Shown here: one piece after another, positions 18,471 to 26,804 of the stretch
Layout of the letters: each line of letters begins with the position of its first letter
How positions within the stretch are numbered: the stretch's first letter is position 1
DNA from: Azoarcus_F sp036734105
GTDB taxonomy: Bacteria; Pseudomonadota; Gammaproteobacteria; Burkholderiales; Rhodocyclaceae
DNA length: 64,000 bases
NCBI GenBank assembly: GCA_036734105.1
Contig: DAIMZH010000003.1
Span: 1-64,000, forward strand
Reading direction: 5' to 3'
Position numbers and translations under genes: made by a program
Notes under the pieces: model-generated
What the model was told of the DNA's origin: nothing
What the model saw: the letters and a program-made list of their open reading frames with translations, nothing else
The model's database searches: none

Positions 18471-18489
18471 CATTGATTCCAGCGCAAAT

Positions 18490-19017
18490 CTACTTGGCCG
18501 CGTTGGCAATGCCGTCGAGGATTTCCTGGCGGGCTTCTTCCACTGTGCCCCACCCTGTGACCTTGACCCACTTACCCGGCTCCAGATCTTTGTAGTGCTC
18601 GAAGAAGTGTGCAGTCTGCTTCATCAGCAATTCGGGCAGGTCGTCAGTGGTCTGAACCTTGTCGTACAGCGGGGTCAGCTTGGACACCGGCACTGCCACA
18701 ACCTTGGCATCCACGCCGGACTCGTCTTCCATCTTGAGGACACCAACCGGACGAGCCCGAATAACTACGCCTGGCAGCAGCGGGAAAGGGGTAACCACCA
18801 GCACATCCACCGGGTCACCGTCGCCAGCCACCGTGTGAGGAACGTAGCCGTAGTTGATTGGATAGCGCATTGAGGTTCCCATGAAACGATCGACGAATAC
18901 CGCGCCACTGTCCTTGTCGACCTCGAACTTGATCGGGTCGGCCTGGGCCGGGATTTCGATAATGACGTTGATGTCGTTGGGAACATCCTTCCCAGATTGG
19001 ACCAGATCAAGACTCAT
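18490..19017 (-). CDS. ppa: Inorganic pyrophosphatase
   Basis: Hydrolyses pyrophosphate and so pulls biosynthetic reactions forward. The 175-aa family I enzyme shows MRYPINYGYVPHTVAGDGDPVDVLV, whose GDGDPVDV aspartates bind metal, plus KFEVDKDSGAVFVDR and KVVAVPVSKL. Length matches the hexameric bacterial type. A single gene with a terminator directly behind it. Confidence 0.97.
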   Translation of the reverse strand: MSLDLVQSGKDVPNDINVIIEIPAQADPIKFEVDKDSGAVFVDRFMGTSMRYPINYGYVPHTVAGDGDPVDVLVVTPFPLLPGVVIRARPVGVLKMEDESGVDAKVVAVPVSKLTPLYDKVQTTDDLPELLMKQTAHFFEHYKDLEPGKWVKVTGWGTVEEARQEILDGIANAAK

Positions 19018-19183
19018 GCTTCACTCCCTTATTGGTTACGTTCAAATGTTGTCCGCAGGCGGCCTGCCGGGCTTTCGTGATCTTTTTGAGCCGACCCAAA
19101 GCAGCGCGGTTGAGTTGGTTCGTTAGCGGGCACGGGCAACTGACAGGCGCTCGGCATTATAGCGCGCCATGCTGGGTGGCTGT

Positions 19184-19393
19184 TTAGTCACCGACGTCAA
19201 AACCTGCATCAACAATGGCTTCACGCAATCGTTCAGGCCCAACATGCCCAGGATCGTACTCAACCCGTGCAGTCGCATCTTCAAGTGACACCGCCACGTC
19301 GCTCACTCCGGGCAAGGCTTTCAAAACCCCTGTCACATTTCGCACGCAGCCACCGCAGCTCATGCCAGCGACGGGTATGGTTACCTCAATCAT
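19184..19393 (-). CDS. CopZ-like heavy-metal chaperone (HMA domain)
   Basis: A 69-aa single HMA domain with the metal site GMSCGGC (Cys13 and Cys16) and the ferredoxin-like fold ending LREAIVDAGFDV. It carries Cu(I) in related proteins. It lies 81 bases downstream of the SafE-type gene in the same direction and follows hemN, a neighbourhood linked to cbb3 oxidase assembly. It may therefore deliver copper there, but no copper ATPase or oxidase gene is in view. Confidence 0.87.
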   Translation of the reverse strand: MIEVTIPVAGMSCGGCVRNVTGVLKALPGVSDVAVSLEDATARVEYDPGHVGPERLREAIVDAGFDVGD

Positions 19394-19474
19394 TGATGCC
19401 CCTCACATTGGGTGTTCAGACTTGGCGATTGTGCAACAAAGCGAAGTTTATCGCACTGAATATTGCGAGCTCGC

Positions 19475-20182
19475 TCATACCTCGCACACGATACCAGACC
19501 ACAAATTACCCCCCAGGGTCGGCGCGTGATAGAGACCGAAAACTCCGAATCCGAGCACCAGCATACCAGCCACGAAGCGCACCCGGGTATTGCGAGTGAG
19601 GTCCCTGAAGCGCTTGAAAAGCATGCCCGCCAGCATCAGGTTGGGCAATGTGCCCAGACCGAAAGCCAGCATCATGCCAGCGCCACGGGTTGCTGAGCCA
19701 GTCAGCAGCGCTGTGGTCAGCACGCTGTAGACCAGGCCACATGGCAGGAAACCCCACAACATGCCAAGCGGCAAGGCCTGCCCGACATTGCGAGCAGGAA
19801 TGAAACGCTTGGTAAACGGTTGTATCCGTTTCCATACGGTCATGCCACCTCGTTCGATTGGGGCCAGCAACTGCGTAAAACCGGTGAGATACAGCCCCAG
19901 CGCAATCAGCATGAGATTAGCCAGTACGTACAAGGCCATTTGCACCGGCAGGACATCGTTGAGCAAGAGCCCGGCGGTTCCGACTGCCCCCAGCACCGCC
20001 CCCATGAAGACGTAGGTCGTGATGCGCCCAAGGTTGTACGCCAGATGGATTGGCCACTGACGTTTTTTCTGGCCCGGCATCTGTACGCTCAAGGCGCCGA
20101 CAATGCCACCACACATGCTCACACAATGCGTGCCACCAAGCAGGCCGATCAGAAAGAGAGCAATGTATCCGGTTTCAAGCAT
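19475..20182 (-). CDS. SafE/UreH-type membrane protein near hemN (cbb3-associated family)
   Basis: A 235-aa inner-membrane protein with six or so spans. Both family hallmarks are present: GLLGGTHCVSMCGGIVGAL near the start and GFLPCGLVYSVLTTALLTGSA in the middle, each with Cys in a span. These mark the DsbD/UreH-like 'sulfite exporter TauE/SafE' group often encoded beside ccoGHIS, hemN and fnr. A role in metal or thiol handling for cytochrome oxidase assembly is likely by context; 'sulfite exporter' is an annotation label rather than a shown function. Downstream of hemN by 57 bases. Confidence 0.8.
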   Translation of the reverse strand: MLETGYIALFLIGLLGGTHCVSMCGGIVGALSVQMPGQKKRQWPIHLAYNLGRITTYVFMGAVLGAVGTAGLLLNDVLPVQMALYVLANLMLIALGLYLTGFTQLLAPIERGGMTVWKRIQPFTKRFIPARNVGQALPLGMLWGFLPCGLVYSVLTTALLTGSATRGAGMMLAFGLGTLPNLMLAGMLFKRFRDLTRNTRVRFVAGMLVLGFGVFGLYHAPTLGGNLWSGIVCEV

Positions 20183-20239
20183 GTCTCAGCGTGCAGTGTG
20201 TGCGGATTCGTGATTCTACGCTCGCCCGAGCCTCTTCGC

Positions 20240-21634
20240 TCAGATAACCTTGGAGTAACGCGCACGCTCGCGATCGACGCGCAGATAGCGGTCAAACAGC
20301 ATGGCGATACCACGCACCAGCAAACGCCCGGGAGGCAATACGGTAATCCATTCGTCGTCAACCTTCACCAGACCAGCCTTGGCCATCTCGCGAAGATCAC
20401 CGAGTTCGTCCGCGAAATATTCGGAGAACTTGACCAGATGCGCAATTTCGATTGCTTCGATCGACAACTCAAAGTGACACATCAGCGCCTGGATGATGGA
20501 GCGTCTGAGCAAATCATCGGCGGTCAGCTCTACCCCGCGCAGCACCGGAAGCTCGTCACGATCGAGCGCATCGTAATACTCATCAAGCGTCTTGACATTC
20601 TGCGCATAGACTGGGCCGATCTTGCCAATGGCCGACACTCCGAAAGCCAGCAGGTCGCACTCTGCTTGCGTCGAGTAACCCTGGAAATTACGATGCAGCC
20701 GTCCTTGACGTTGAGCAACCGTCAGCTCATCTTCTGGCTTGGCAAAGTGGTCCATGCCGATGTACACATAGCCAGACTCGGTGAGTCTGCGAATGGCCAA
20801 CTGCAGTATCTGAAGCTTGGTGTCACCGGTTGGCAACTCGATGGAATTGATGCGCCGCTGGGGCATGAACAGGCCGGGCAGGTGCGCATAGCTGTATAGC
20901 GAAATGCGGTCGGGAGACAGTTCCAGCACCTGCTCCAGCGTGCGGTTGAAGCTGATTACATTCTGCTTGGGCAGACCGTAGATCAAGTCCATGCTGATCG
21001 ACTTGAAACCAGTAGCCCTGGCGGCCTCCATGACAAGCCTGGTTTCCTCGATGCTTTGCACCCGATTGACCGCAACCTGAACGTCGTGATTGAAGTCCTG
21101 AACACCAACGCTCATGCGATTGAAGCCCAGATCGGAAAGCAAATTTACCGTATCGAAATCGACTTTGCGAGGATCCACTTCGATTGAATACTCACCGTTG
21201 GCCACAAGCGTGAAACGCGACCGGACGGAGTCCATCAACTGACGCATTTCGTCGTGCGACAAGAATGTCGGTGTGCCGCCGCCAAGGTGAAGTTGCGTGA
21301 CCTGACGGTTGCCTTCTAACGCATCGGCCTGCATGCCGATTTCCTTGTCTAGATAGGCCAGATACTTGGCTGAGCGACCATGGTCTTTGGTTATGATCTT
21401 GTTGCAGGCGCAGTAGTAACAGATCGTGTTACAGAATGGTATGTGAAAGTATAATGAGAGCGGTTTACTGGTCCCGCCGATAGCGCGACGCGCCAACCAA
21501 CTCTTGAGCGCGTCTGCGTCAAAAGCCTCAACAAAACGATCTGCCGTGGGGTAGGAGGTATAGCGTGGGCCGTTAACGTCGAAACGCCTGATCAGTTGGG
21601 GATCGAAAACGACTTCTGTTTGTTGTGTGTTCAT
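20240..21634 (-). CDS. hemN: Oxygen-independent coproporphyrinogen III dehydrogenase
   Basis: Radical-SAM enzyme that makes protoporphyrinogen IX without oxygen. The 464-aa protein has the [4Fe-4S] motif CNTICYYCACNK, the SAM-binding LHLGGGTPTFL and the HemN-type opening VNGPRYTSYPTADRF. Key features of true HemN rather than HemW (RYTSYPTA, extended C-terminus) are present. It is divergent from fnr, and an FNR-type palindrome lies between them 53 bases from its ATG, so anaerobic induction is expected. Downstream are SafE-type and CopZ-like genes in the same direction. Confidence 0.96.
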   Translation of the reverse strand: MNTQQTEVVFDPQLIRRFDVNGPRYTSYPTADRFVEAFDADALKSWLARRAIGGTSKPLSLYFHIPFCNTICYYCACNKIITKDHGRSAKYLAYLDKEIGMQADALEGNRQVTQLHLGGGTPTFLSHDEMRQLMDSVRSRFTLVANGEYSIEVDPRKVDFDTVNLLSDLGFNRMSVGVQDFNHDVQVAVNRVQSIEETRLVMEAARATGFKSISMDLIYGLPKQNVISFNRTLEQVLELSPDRISLYSYAHLPGLFMPQRRINSIELPTGDTKLQILQLAIRRLTESGYVYIGMDHFAKPEDELTVAQRQGRLHRNFQGYSTQAECDLLAFGVSAIGKIGPVYAQNVKTLDEYYDALDRDELPVLRGVELTADDLLRRSIIQALMCHFELSIEAIEIAHLVKFSEYFADELGDLREMAKAGLVKVDDEWITVLPPGRLLVRGIAMLFDRYLRVDRERARYSKVI

Positions 21635-21687
21635 GTGTTCACCGTTTGCGTGTCGTGTAACGATCCCAGAAACCGACCCAATCGTGT

Positions 21688-21701
21688 TTGACGTGGGTCA
21701 A
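21688..21701. promoter_or_regulatory. FNR-type binding site between hemN and fnr
   Basis: TTGAC-GTGG-GTCAA, an exact palindrome with the half-sites and spacing of the FNR/ANR consensus TTGAT-N4-ATCAA, with one symmetric change per half. It lies in the divergent hemN/fnr region, so Fnr could activate hemN and control itself. Confidence 0.7.
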
Positions 21702-21844
21702 CGTCGATTAAATCACTGAAGTTGGGGCACAATAGCTACTCATCGAATCGGACTGCTCAATGCAGCCAACCCTGTCCGAAAAACAAGGCTGCAAAACCTG
21801 GTTCAGTTGCTGGCACCAGGTCCCACAACAGGAGGCACAGCATA

Positions 21845-22588
21845 GTGCAAATGAAGGCCACCGTACCGGTTTCTGCGGCGCAGCTCCGTTCAGCATGCTC
21901 ACAATGTAACCTGCTTGAGTTGTGCCTGCCTTTCGGCATGGATGATCACGAAATTCAACGACTGGATGAACTGGTGGGTTCGCGCCGCAAGGTCAAGCGG
22001 CAGCAGCCACTGTATCGAGCCGGAGACCCGTTTGAGGCCATTTACGCGATTCGCGTCGGCTGGTTCAAAACCGATGTTGTTCTGGAAGACGGTCGGGAAC
22101 AAGTCACCAGTTTTCAGATGACTGGCGAGATGCTTGGCCTGGACGGGATCAGCACTGAAGCGCACTCCTGCAACGCCATCGCTCTGGAAGACAGCGAGGT
22201 ATGCGTGATCAGCTACAGTCGCCTAGAAGAACTGTCGCGCCAGTTCGAAGGTTTGCAGCATCAGTTTCACAAGGTCATGAGCCGCGAAATCGTGCGTGAT
22301 CACGGGGTGATGATGCTGCTGGGCTCAATGCGGGCCGAAGAGCGGTTGGCCGCGTTTCTGTTGAACCTGTCTCAAAGATTCAATGCACGAGGCTTTTCGG
22401 CAACCGACTTTCATCTTCGCATGACCCGCGATGAAATCGGCTCATATCTAGGGCTCAAGCTCGAAACCGTGTCGCGCGCCTTCTCGCGATTTCAGGACGA
22501 AGGGATAATCGCTGTACAGCAAAAACATGTACAGATTGTTGACATGCCGCGACTCAGAAAAATGATCCAGCACCCGATCGGTCGATGA
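21845..22588 (+). CDS. fnr: FNR oxygen-sensing transcription regulator
   Basis: Anaerobic regulator with a [4Fe-4S] cluster. Cysteines at 18, 21 and 27 (CSQCNLLELC) and at 109 (AHSCNAIALE) are the four cluster ligands of FNR/ANR proteins. The effector fold has LYRAGDPFEAIYAIRVGWFK, and the helix-turn-helix TRDEIGSYLGLKLETVSRAFS is FNR-type (E-SR recognition of TTGAT). GTG 21845 is preferred because AGGAGG lies nine bases upstream; ATG 21851 is in frame two codons later. 247 aa. Divergent from hemN. Confidence 0.95.
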   Translation: MQMKATVPVSAAQLRSACSQCNLLELCLPFGMDDHEIQRLDELVGSRRKVKRQQPLYRAGDPFEAIYAIRVGWFKTDVVLEDGREQVTSFQMTGEMLGLDGISTEAHSCNAIALEDSEVCVISYSRLEELSRQFEGLQHQFHKVMSREIVRDHGVMMLLGSMRAEERLAAFLLNLSQRFNARGFSATDFHLRMTRDEIGSYLGLKLETVSRAFSRFQDEGIIAVQQKHVQIVDMPRLRKMIQHPIGR

Positions 22589-22710
22589 CCATGGAAGTTC
22601 CGGGCCTACCTGGAGCGGAACATCCACTGCTTTTCAGCAAGACTGACAAAAAACGCTTCGCCTTGACAGTCTGCGCTGATCAGGTTGAAACAGCCCTTTG
22701 CGAAAGACAC

Positions 22711-23244
22711 TTACTGCCGCCGCCTTGCTGACATCGCGAGGCTCAGGGCTTCGAGATCTTGCTCCCCCAGCAGCGCCTGAGCATAGGGAAACAGCTCTGC
22801 CTCCTCCCGCTCTATGTGCAGTCTGTAGCGTTCGGAAAACGCCGCGACATACTCCTCCGTGAAAGATTCGATCTCACCCGAGGACAAGCCTTCGAGGCGA
22901 AGCTTCATCTCATCCCAGGCAGCAAACATGCGCTGATGGTCCTGCTTGATCCAGTCAATGAGCGCAGCCAGTGCCCAGCGCCGCTCAGGGCTGACCCGCT
23001 CAAGCAACAGCGGAAACAAGTCATCTTCTTCATCCATGTGATGATTGACGGCTGCGTGATCAAAGTAGCGAATAACTGCTGCAGCTGCCTTACGGGCCTG
23101 TTCGTCCACACCGTGCTCGGGTATCCAGCAAGCCAGTCGGTGAAGGGTTTCCAGTTGTGCCAGCATGCGCTCGTGGCAAGTCGTCAACATCTCGAGCGGT
23201 TCATCAAACCCGGGGCTCACCGGGATCAGGGAATCTTTCATCAA
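22711..23244 (-). CDS. Hemerythrin-like (HHE) protein
   Basis: A 177-aa helical-bundle protein with a di-iron ligand set: His in TTCHERMLAQLETL, NHHMDEEDDLFPLL, KQDHQRMFAAWDEM and HIEREEAELFPYAQ. Proteins of this type bind O2 or NO or repair iron-sulfur damage. It lies just downstream of sirB2 (10 bases) and nnrS in one direction, beside a Dnr-type regulator, which points to nitrosative stress defence. The exact ligand is not known. Confidence 0.87.
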   Translation of the reverse strand: MMKDSLIPVSPGFDEPLEMLTTCHERMLAQLETLHRLACWIPEHGVDEQARKAAAAVIRYFDHAAVNHHMDEEDDLFPLLLERVSPERRWALAALIDWIKQDHQRMFAAWDEMKLRLEGLSSGEIESFTEEYVAAFSERYRLHIEREEAELFPYAQALLGEQDLEALSLAMSARRRQ

Positions 23245-23254
23245 GCTCTCTCCA

Positions 23255-23644
23255 TTACCATAGGGCCAGAAAGCCCATGGGCTGCTTGCTCATCGCCACA
23301 GAAACAATCCATACATACACCAGCATGGCACATAAACCGGCAAGCGCGCGCACGAAACGGTTTGGCCCTCGCCGCAATGAGATCATCCCCAACACGATGT
23401 AGCCGAGCAAACCAGCAAGCTTGGCTGTAAGCCACGGTGCGGTAAGGGGATACTGCGAAATCATGACTGACAAACCGAGCGCGGTCATGAGCAGTATCGA
23501 GTCTACGATATGTGGCAGAACCCGCGTTAGCTTGTGATGCAACAAAGGGTTGGCGTCAAGCATCCACCAGCCTCTCAACAAGAATCCAAAAAGACTCAGG
23601 GCTACGGCTGTGACGTGAATATCCTTGATAGTGTAATAGAACAT
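23255..23644 (-). CDS. SirB2-family membrane protein
   Basis: A 129-aa inner-membrane protein with four spans. The family pattern is visible: IKDIHVTAVALSLFGFLLRG at the start, HKLTRVLPHIVDSILLMTAL in the middle, and WLTAKLAGLLGYIVLGM. It is placed three bases after the nnrS stop and ten before the hemerythrin gene, so it is part of a tight three-gene unit. SirB2 proteins have no established biochemical role; conserved His residues suggest haem or metal contact. Confidence 0.85.
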   Translation of the reverse strand: MFYYTIKDIHVTAVALSLFGFLLRGWWMLDANPLLHHKLTRVLPHIVDSILLMTALGLSVMISQYPLTAPWLTAKLAGLLGYIVLGMISLRRGPNRFVRALAGLCAMLVYVWIVSVAMSKQPMGFLALW

Positions 23645-23647
23645 GAC

Positions 23648-24886
23648 TCAGCCCGGTTTACCATCAACACGTGCGCGCCAGTAGATCGGAAGATAATGCC
23701 ACGACCAGAACGCAAAACCGAACAACCAGCCTGACCCGGCCAGCAGCATGACGCCTCCACCAGCCACTCCGGGGACGATATCCGCCACGGCCCGCAGCAG
23801 GACAACAACTTGCAGCCCCAGAAACAGGAGCCAGGTGTGTGTGTCAGCCTGCAAGGGCCGACCGGAGTGACCTAGTGTTACGCGCGACACCATCGCCAGC
23901 AGCATGGAGCCGAAGTAGCCGATCAACAGTAAGTGCAAGGGCGCATGCCCACCATATTGCATGCCGACCAGCATAGCCGCCGACTGCACTGCGTTGAGCA
24001 GAAGCCCGATGCCAAGCCAAGCAAAACCGATGTGCAACATGCTCAACAAGCGCACCTGTAGACGTGCGCCATGCAACCAGCGCATAGACAAGCTCAAGGC
24101 CACAACCGCGCTGGGCAGATCCACCAGCCAAGTCCAAGCCGCCAGCCCTGAAAGCCAGAGCATGCCGTGAACCACACTGAAAAGAACAATCGCCCAAAGC
24201 GCCCACACTGGACGATACAGCGTGTACCCGGGTGATACACTGCTTGTGAAGAACGGGATCATGCGATGACTCACCGCCATGAAGACCGGTAGCAAGCCCC
24301 ACCACACCGCGATGGACAAGGCATATCTGACCCACTGGAGTTGATCGAACAGCAGGGCCAACAGCCAAAGAAGTATGCTGCACCAGCCAGCCGCCATGCC
24401 ACCAAAGGCCAGCATTGCATGCGTCGAGTCTGCCACTGGCGAGCGCGCAATTTGCCATAGAAGCTTGAGTAGAAAACCCCATCCGAGCAGAATGATGCAA
24501 AGTGACACCATGAGCAGCGGCTTGGCAAAGGCGCCCATCATCACCAGCACCCACCCGCTTGCCAGCAAGCACCACGCGGGCTGCCATTGTCTTGGTTGCA
24601 GATCCGGCTGTCCCTGCCAGCGTGGCATTGCAGTCAACAGAAAGCCAAACATGTACAGCGGCAACACCCCGGAGGCGACGATGAGGCCATGCAGCCAACC
24701 GGCGGGTAGCGCCCAAGGCATGCTGGCCAGCAGCCCTACTCTGGCAGCCAGTTCGGCCGCCCACAAAACAAAGCTGCTTAGCAGCAGGACTGTGCCGCTA
24801 AAAAACATGGCCCGATGCGGAGCGGCAAGGAGTTGCCACCTTGGCAAGTCACTTGATTCGAGTTTCTGCATGTTGTGCTTGTCCAT
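23648..24886 (-). CDS. nnrS: NnrS family haem-copper membrane protein
   Basis: A 412-aa protein with about twelve spans, related to NnrS of denitrifiers, which helps cells withstand nitric oxide. Visible family features are LLAAPHRAMFFSGTV near the N-terminus, YMFGFLLTAMPRW, FMAVSHRMIPFFTSSV and YFGSMLLAMVSRVTLGHSGRPL, with His residues likely to bind haem and copper. It heads the nnrS-sirB2-hemerythrin unit. Only 35 bases separate it from the divergent dnr, so both promoters must overlap. ATG 24871 is an alternative start. Confidence 0.92.
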   Translation of the reverse strand: MDKHNMQKLESSDLPRWQLLAAPHRAMFFSGTVLLLSSFVLWAAELAARVGLLASMPWALPAGWLHGLIVASGVLPLYMFGFLLTAMPRWQGQPDLQPRQWQPAWCLLASGWVLVMMGAFAKPLLMVSLCIILLGWGFLLKLLWQIARSPVADSTHAMLAFGGMAAGWCSILLWLLALLFDQLQWVRYALSIAVWWGLLPVFMAVSHRMIPFFTSSVSPGYTLYRPVWALWAIVLFSVVHGMLWLSGLAAWTWLVDLPSAVVALSLSMRWLHGARLQVRLLSMLHIGFAWLGIGLLLNAVQSAAMLVGMQYGGHAPLHLLLIGYFGSMLLAMVSRVTLGHSGRPLQADTHTWLLFLGLQVVVLLRAVADIVPGVAGGGVMLLAGSGWLFGFAFWSWHYLPIYWRARVDGKPG

Positions 24887-24921
24887 TTAGAATGCGCTAT
24901 CAAAATCCAGGGGAGTGTCGA

Positions 24922-25608
24922 ATGAATGACATGACTGAACTGACCGATTTGTTGAAGCATGTTTCACTATTCACCGAATTGAGCCATGACGAGCTCCTCA
25001 AGGTGGCGCGCTATACGCGGGAACGTCGACTCGACAAGAGCGAGCTCTTGTTTCAGCGAGGAGACACCGCTCATGGTTTTTTCCATGTCGTGAGCGGGCA
25101 GATAAAGCTCGCCATGTCCTCCGCCCAAGGTAATGAGAAGATTGTTGATGTGATTCATCCGGGTCAAAGTTTTGGCGAGGCCATCATGTTTCTCGATCGC
25201 AACTATCCAGTTTTTGCCGAAGCACTGACGCCTTGTCGTTTGCTGCACATCGGGCAAAGCGTGGTATCGGAGCTGATCGACAAGGACCCTGGCTTTGCCC
25301 GAAAACTGCTGGCGGGCATGGCCATTCGGCTGCATGGCATGGTCCGTGATGTCGAAACCTACTCGCTGCGTTCCAGCACCCAGAGGGTTATCGGTTTTCT
25401 GCTGCAACAGGCTGAATCTCCAACCGGAAATGCAGTTCAGACAGTCGAGTTACCGACCAGCAAGCAGGTCATTGCCTCTCGCCTCAACCTCACACCCGAG
25501 ACACTTTCGCGCATCTTTCACGAACTGTCAGACGCCCGCCTGATTGAAGTACATGGCAAGCAGGTAACCTTGCTGGATCTGAAGCGACTTGCTGCCCACC
25601 AGTCCTGA
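24922..25608 (+). CDS. dnr: Dnr-like Crp/Fnr-family regulator of NO/denitrification genes
   Basis: Regulator of 228 aa with a cupin-type sensor domain (GDTAHGFFHVVSGQIKLAM; GQSFGEAIMFLDRNYPV) and a winged helix ending TSKQVIASRLNLTPETLSRIFH. That helix, with E-SR, suits TTGAT-type half-sites. The absence of cluster cysteines and the YPV context are typical of haem-based NO sensors of the Dnr group. ATG 24922 follows GGGAG at seven bases. Divergence from nnrS supports an NO-responsive role; the specific name is inferred from family and context. Confidence 0.85.
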   Translation: MNDMTELTDLLKHVSLFTELSHDELLKVARYTRERRLDKSELLFQRGDTAHGFFHVVSGQIKLAMSSAQGNEKIVDVIHPGQSFGEAIMFLDRNYPVFAEALTPCRLLHIGQSVVSELIDKDPGFARKLLAGMAIRLHGMVRDVETYSLRSSTQRVIGFLLQQAESPTGNAVQTVELPTSKQVIASRLNLTPETLSRIFHELSDARLIEVHGKQVTLLDLKRLAAHQS

Positions 25609-25670
25609 CCAATGACTAAATGAGAACCCCTGTTTGGAGCAAATTGTGGGGCAGCGCAAGCTTGCTGACC

Positions 25671-25684
25671 TTGATGACCATCAA
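25671..25684. promoter_or_regulatory. Perfect FNR/DNR palindrome in a convergent gap
   Basis: TTGAT-GACC-ATCAA equals the FNR/DNR consensus in all ten defined positions. It is embedded in a longer hairpin-forming CTTGATGACCATCAAG. It lies between the 3' ends of dnr and the TauE gene, where no protein-coding promoter is expected. There is no T-run, so it is not an intrinsic terminator. Confidence 0.55.
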
Positions 25685-25721
25685 GCTTGAACCTAGCGTA
25701 CGGGGCTCGGGCAAGGGTCGG

Positions 25722-26528
25722 CTACCAGAAGATTGCGTGCAGCATTTTTGCGCATAGCGCAATCAACAAGCCGGCAAATATCTTCTTGAGGGTTGCAACC
25801 GGCAGGCGGTGTGCGAGACGAGCGCCAAGTGGTGCCATGAACACGCTGGTGACACTCAGCAGCAGCAGCGCAGGCAAGTAGATGAAGCCAAAGCTCAGAG
25901 TCGGCATGCCTTGCGCACCCCATCCGTTCAGCAGATAGCCCAAAGTGCCGGCCAGCGCTATCGGCAGCCCGATTGCCGCAGAGGTACCGATAGCCTTGTG
26001 AATGCTGACGTTACACCAGGTCATGAAGGGCACGGACAGCGAACCGCCGCCAATGGCGACCAAGGCCGAGATGCCACCAATGCCCAGCCCGGTGGCTGTC
26101 ATGCCTGTTTTGCCGGGCAGGTTGCGGCTGGGTTTTGGTTTGATGTTGAGCAACATCTGCAGCGACACATAAGCCATGAAACAGGCGAAAAAGATCGCCA
26201 GGGGTTCGGAGGCCACGCGCGACGCAATGAAGGTGGCGCCAAATGTGCCAATCAGGATGCCCGGAGTGATGCTGCGCACGATGTCCCAGCGTACCGCGTC
26301 ATGTCTGTGATGAGCGCGAAGGCTGGACACCGAGGTCAGCACGATGGCTGCCATTGATGTGCCTAGTGCAAGATGCACGACCTTGTCGAGCGGAAACCCC
26401 TGCATGACAAAAAGCGTAGTCAACACTGGCACCATGATGCCACCACCACCAACGCCGAGCAGGCCAGCAAAAAAGCCGACGAACGCACCCAGAAAAAGAT
26501 AACTAAGCCACCAAGGATCGAAGAGCAT
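25722..26528 (-). CDS. TauE/SafE family membrane transporter
   Basis: A 268-aa inner-membrane protein with about eight spans in two repeats. Signature segments are FVGFFAGLLGVGGGGIMVPVL and GIGGISALVAIGGGSLSVPFM, the duplicated glycine-rich motifs of DUF81/TauE proteins that export sulfite, sulfoacetate or similar anions. ATG 26528 was chosen because the longer frame would run into the 6S RNA terminator. It follows the 6S RNA gene on the same strand. The substrate is unknown. Confidence 0.87.
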   Translation of the reverse strand: MLFDPWWLSYLFLGAFVGFFAGLLGVGGGGIMVPVLTTLFVMQGFPLDKVVHLALGTSMAAIVLTSVSSLRAHHRHDAVRWDIVRSITPGILIGTFGATFIASRVASEPLAIFFACFMAYVSLQMLLNIKPKPSRNLPGKTGMTATGLGIGGISALVAIGGGSLSVPFMTWCNVSIHKAIGTSAAIGLPIALAGTLGYLLNGWGAQGMPTLSFGFIYLPALLLLSVTSVFMAPLGARLAHRLPVATLKKIFAGLLIALCAKMLHAIFW

Positions 26529-26565
26529 CGTGAGCAGAAAATAGTGAGGCTTGCCGAAAAAAAGC

Positions 26566-26589
26566 AAAGGCGCGAATGAACGCGCCTTT
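26566..26589 (-). terminator. Intrinsic terminator behind the 6S RNA
   Basis: On the minus strand AAAGGCGCG - TTCATT - CGCGCCTTT is followed by GCTTTTTTT. The stem is perfect over nine pairs. It ends the 6S RNA transcription unit before the TauE gene. Confidence 0.88.
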
Positions 26590-26775
26590 GTTCTGTGTGG
26601 CCCCCCGCCTGTGCCGTCTCCGTCGGGCATCCTGAACCTAGGGTTCAGGGTGGTCGCTTTCCTCCCGTTTCAGGCTCACCCGGCTGGGGGCGTGCACACC
26701 AACGGTTTTAAGGGTTCGCAACCGTGTCTCTCGACATTGGTTCAAGGAATTTACAACTTCAACGAACACTGCAGG
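26590..26775 (-). ncRNA. ssrS: 6S RNA
   Basis: Regulatory RNA that binds the sigma-70 RNA polymerase by mimicking an open promoter. Directly downstream of zapA, the standard position. On the minus strand the conserved 3' segment CCCTGAACCCTAGGTTCAGG (a near-perfect hairpin) is followed by GATGCCCGACGGAGACGGCA, corresponding to the TTGAACC...GGTTCAA and GGCGGCATCTC parts of the E. coli RNA. The 5' side includes CCTTAAAACCGTTGGTG. A terminator follows at once. The exact ends are estimated. Confidence 0.78.
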
Positions 26776-26804
26776 GGATTGATCGTCATAAGCCGATAAG
26801 GTAA

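Noticed and set aside
19820..20899. A 359-codon plus-strand open frame across the hemN and SafE genes
   Set aside because: Antisense to two clear genes, with no protein-like domains.
22591..22731. 46-aa open frame after fnr (MEVPGLPGAEHPLLF...)
   Set aside because: No ribosome site, overlaps the end of the hemerythrin gene, and composition is not convincing.
24887..24921. FNR/DNR box between nnrS and dnr
   Set aside because: Only a half-site (ATCAA) is present; the other half does not match at the proper spacing.
25671..25684. The 25671 palindrome as an intrinsic terminator between converging genes
   Set aside because: There is no T-run on either side and the loop is only two bases.
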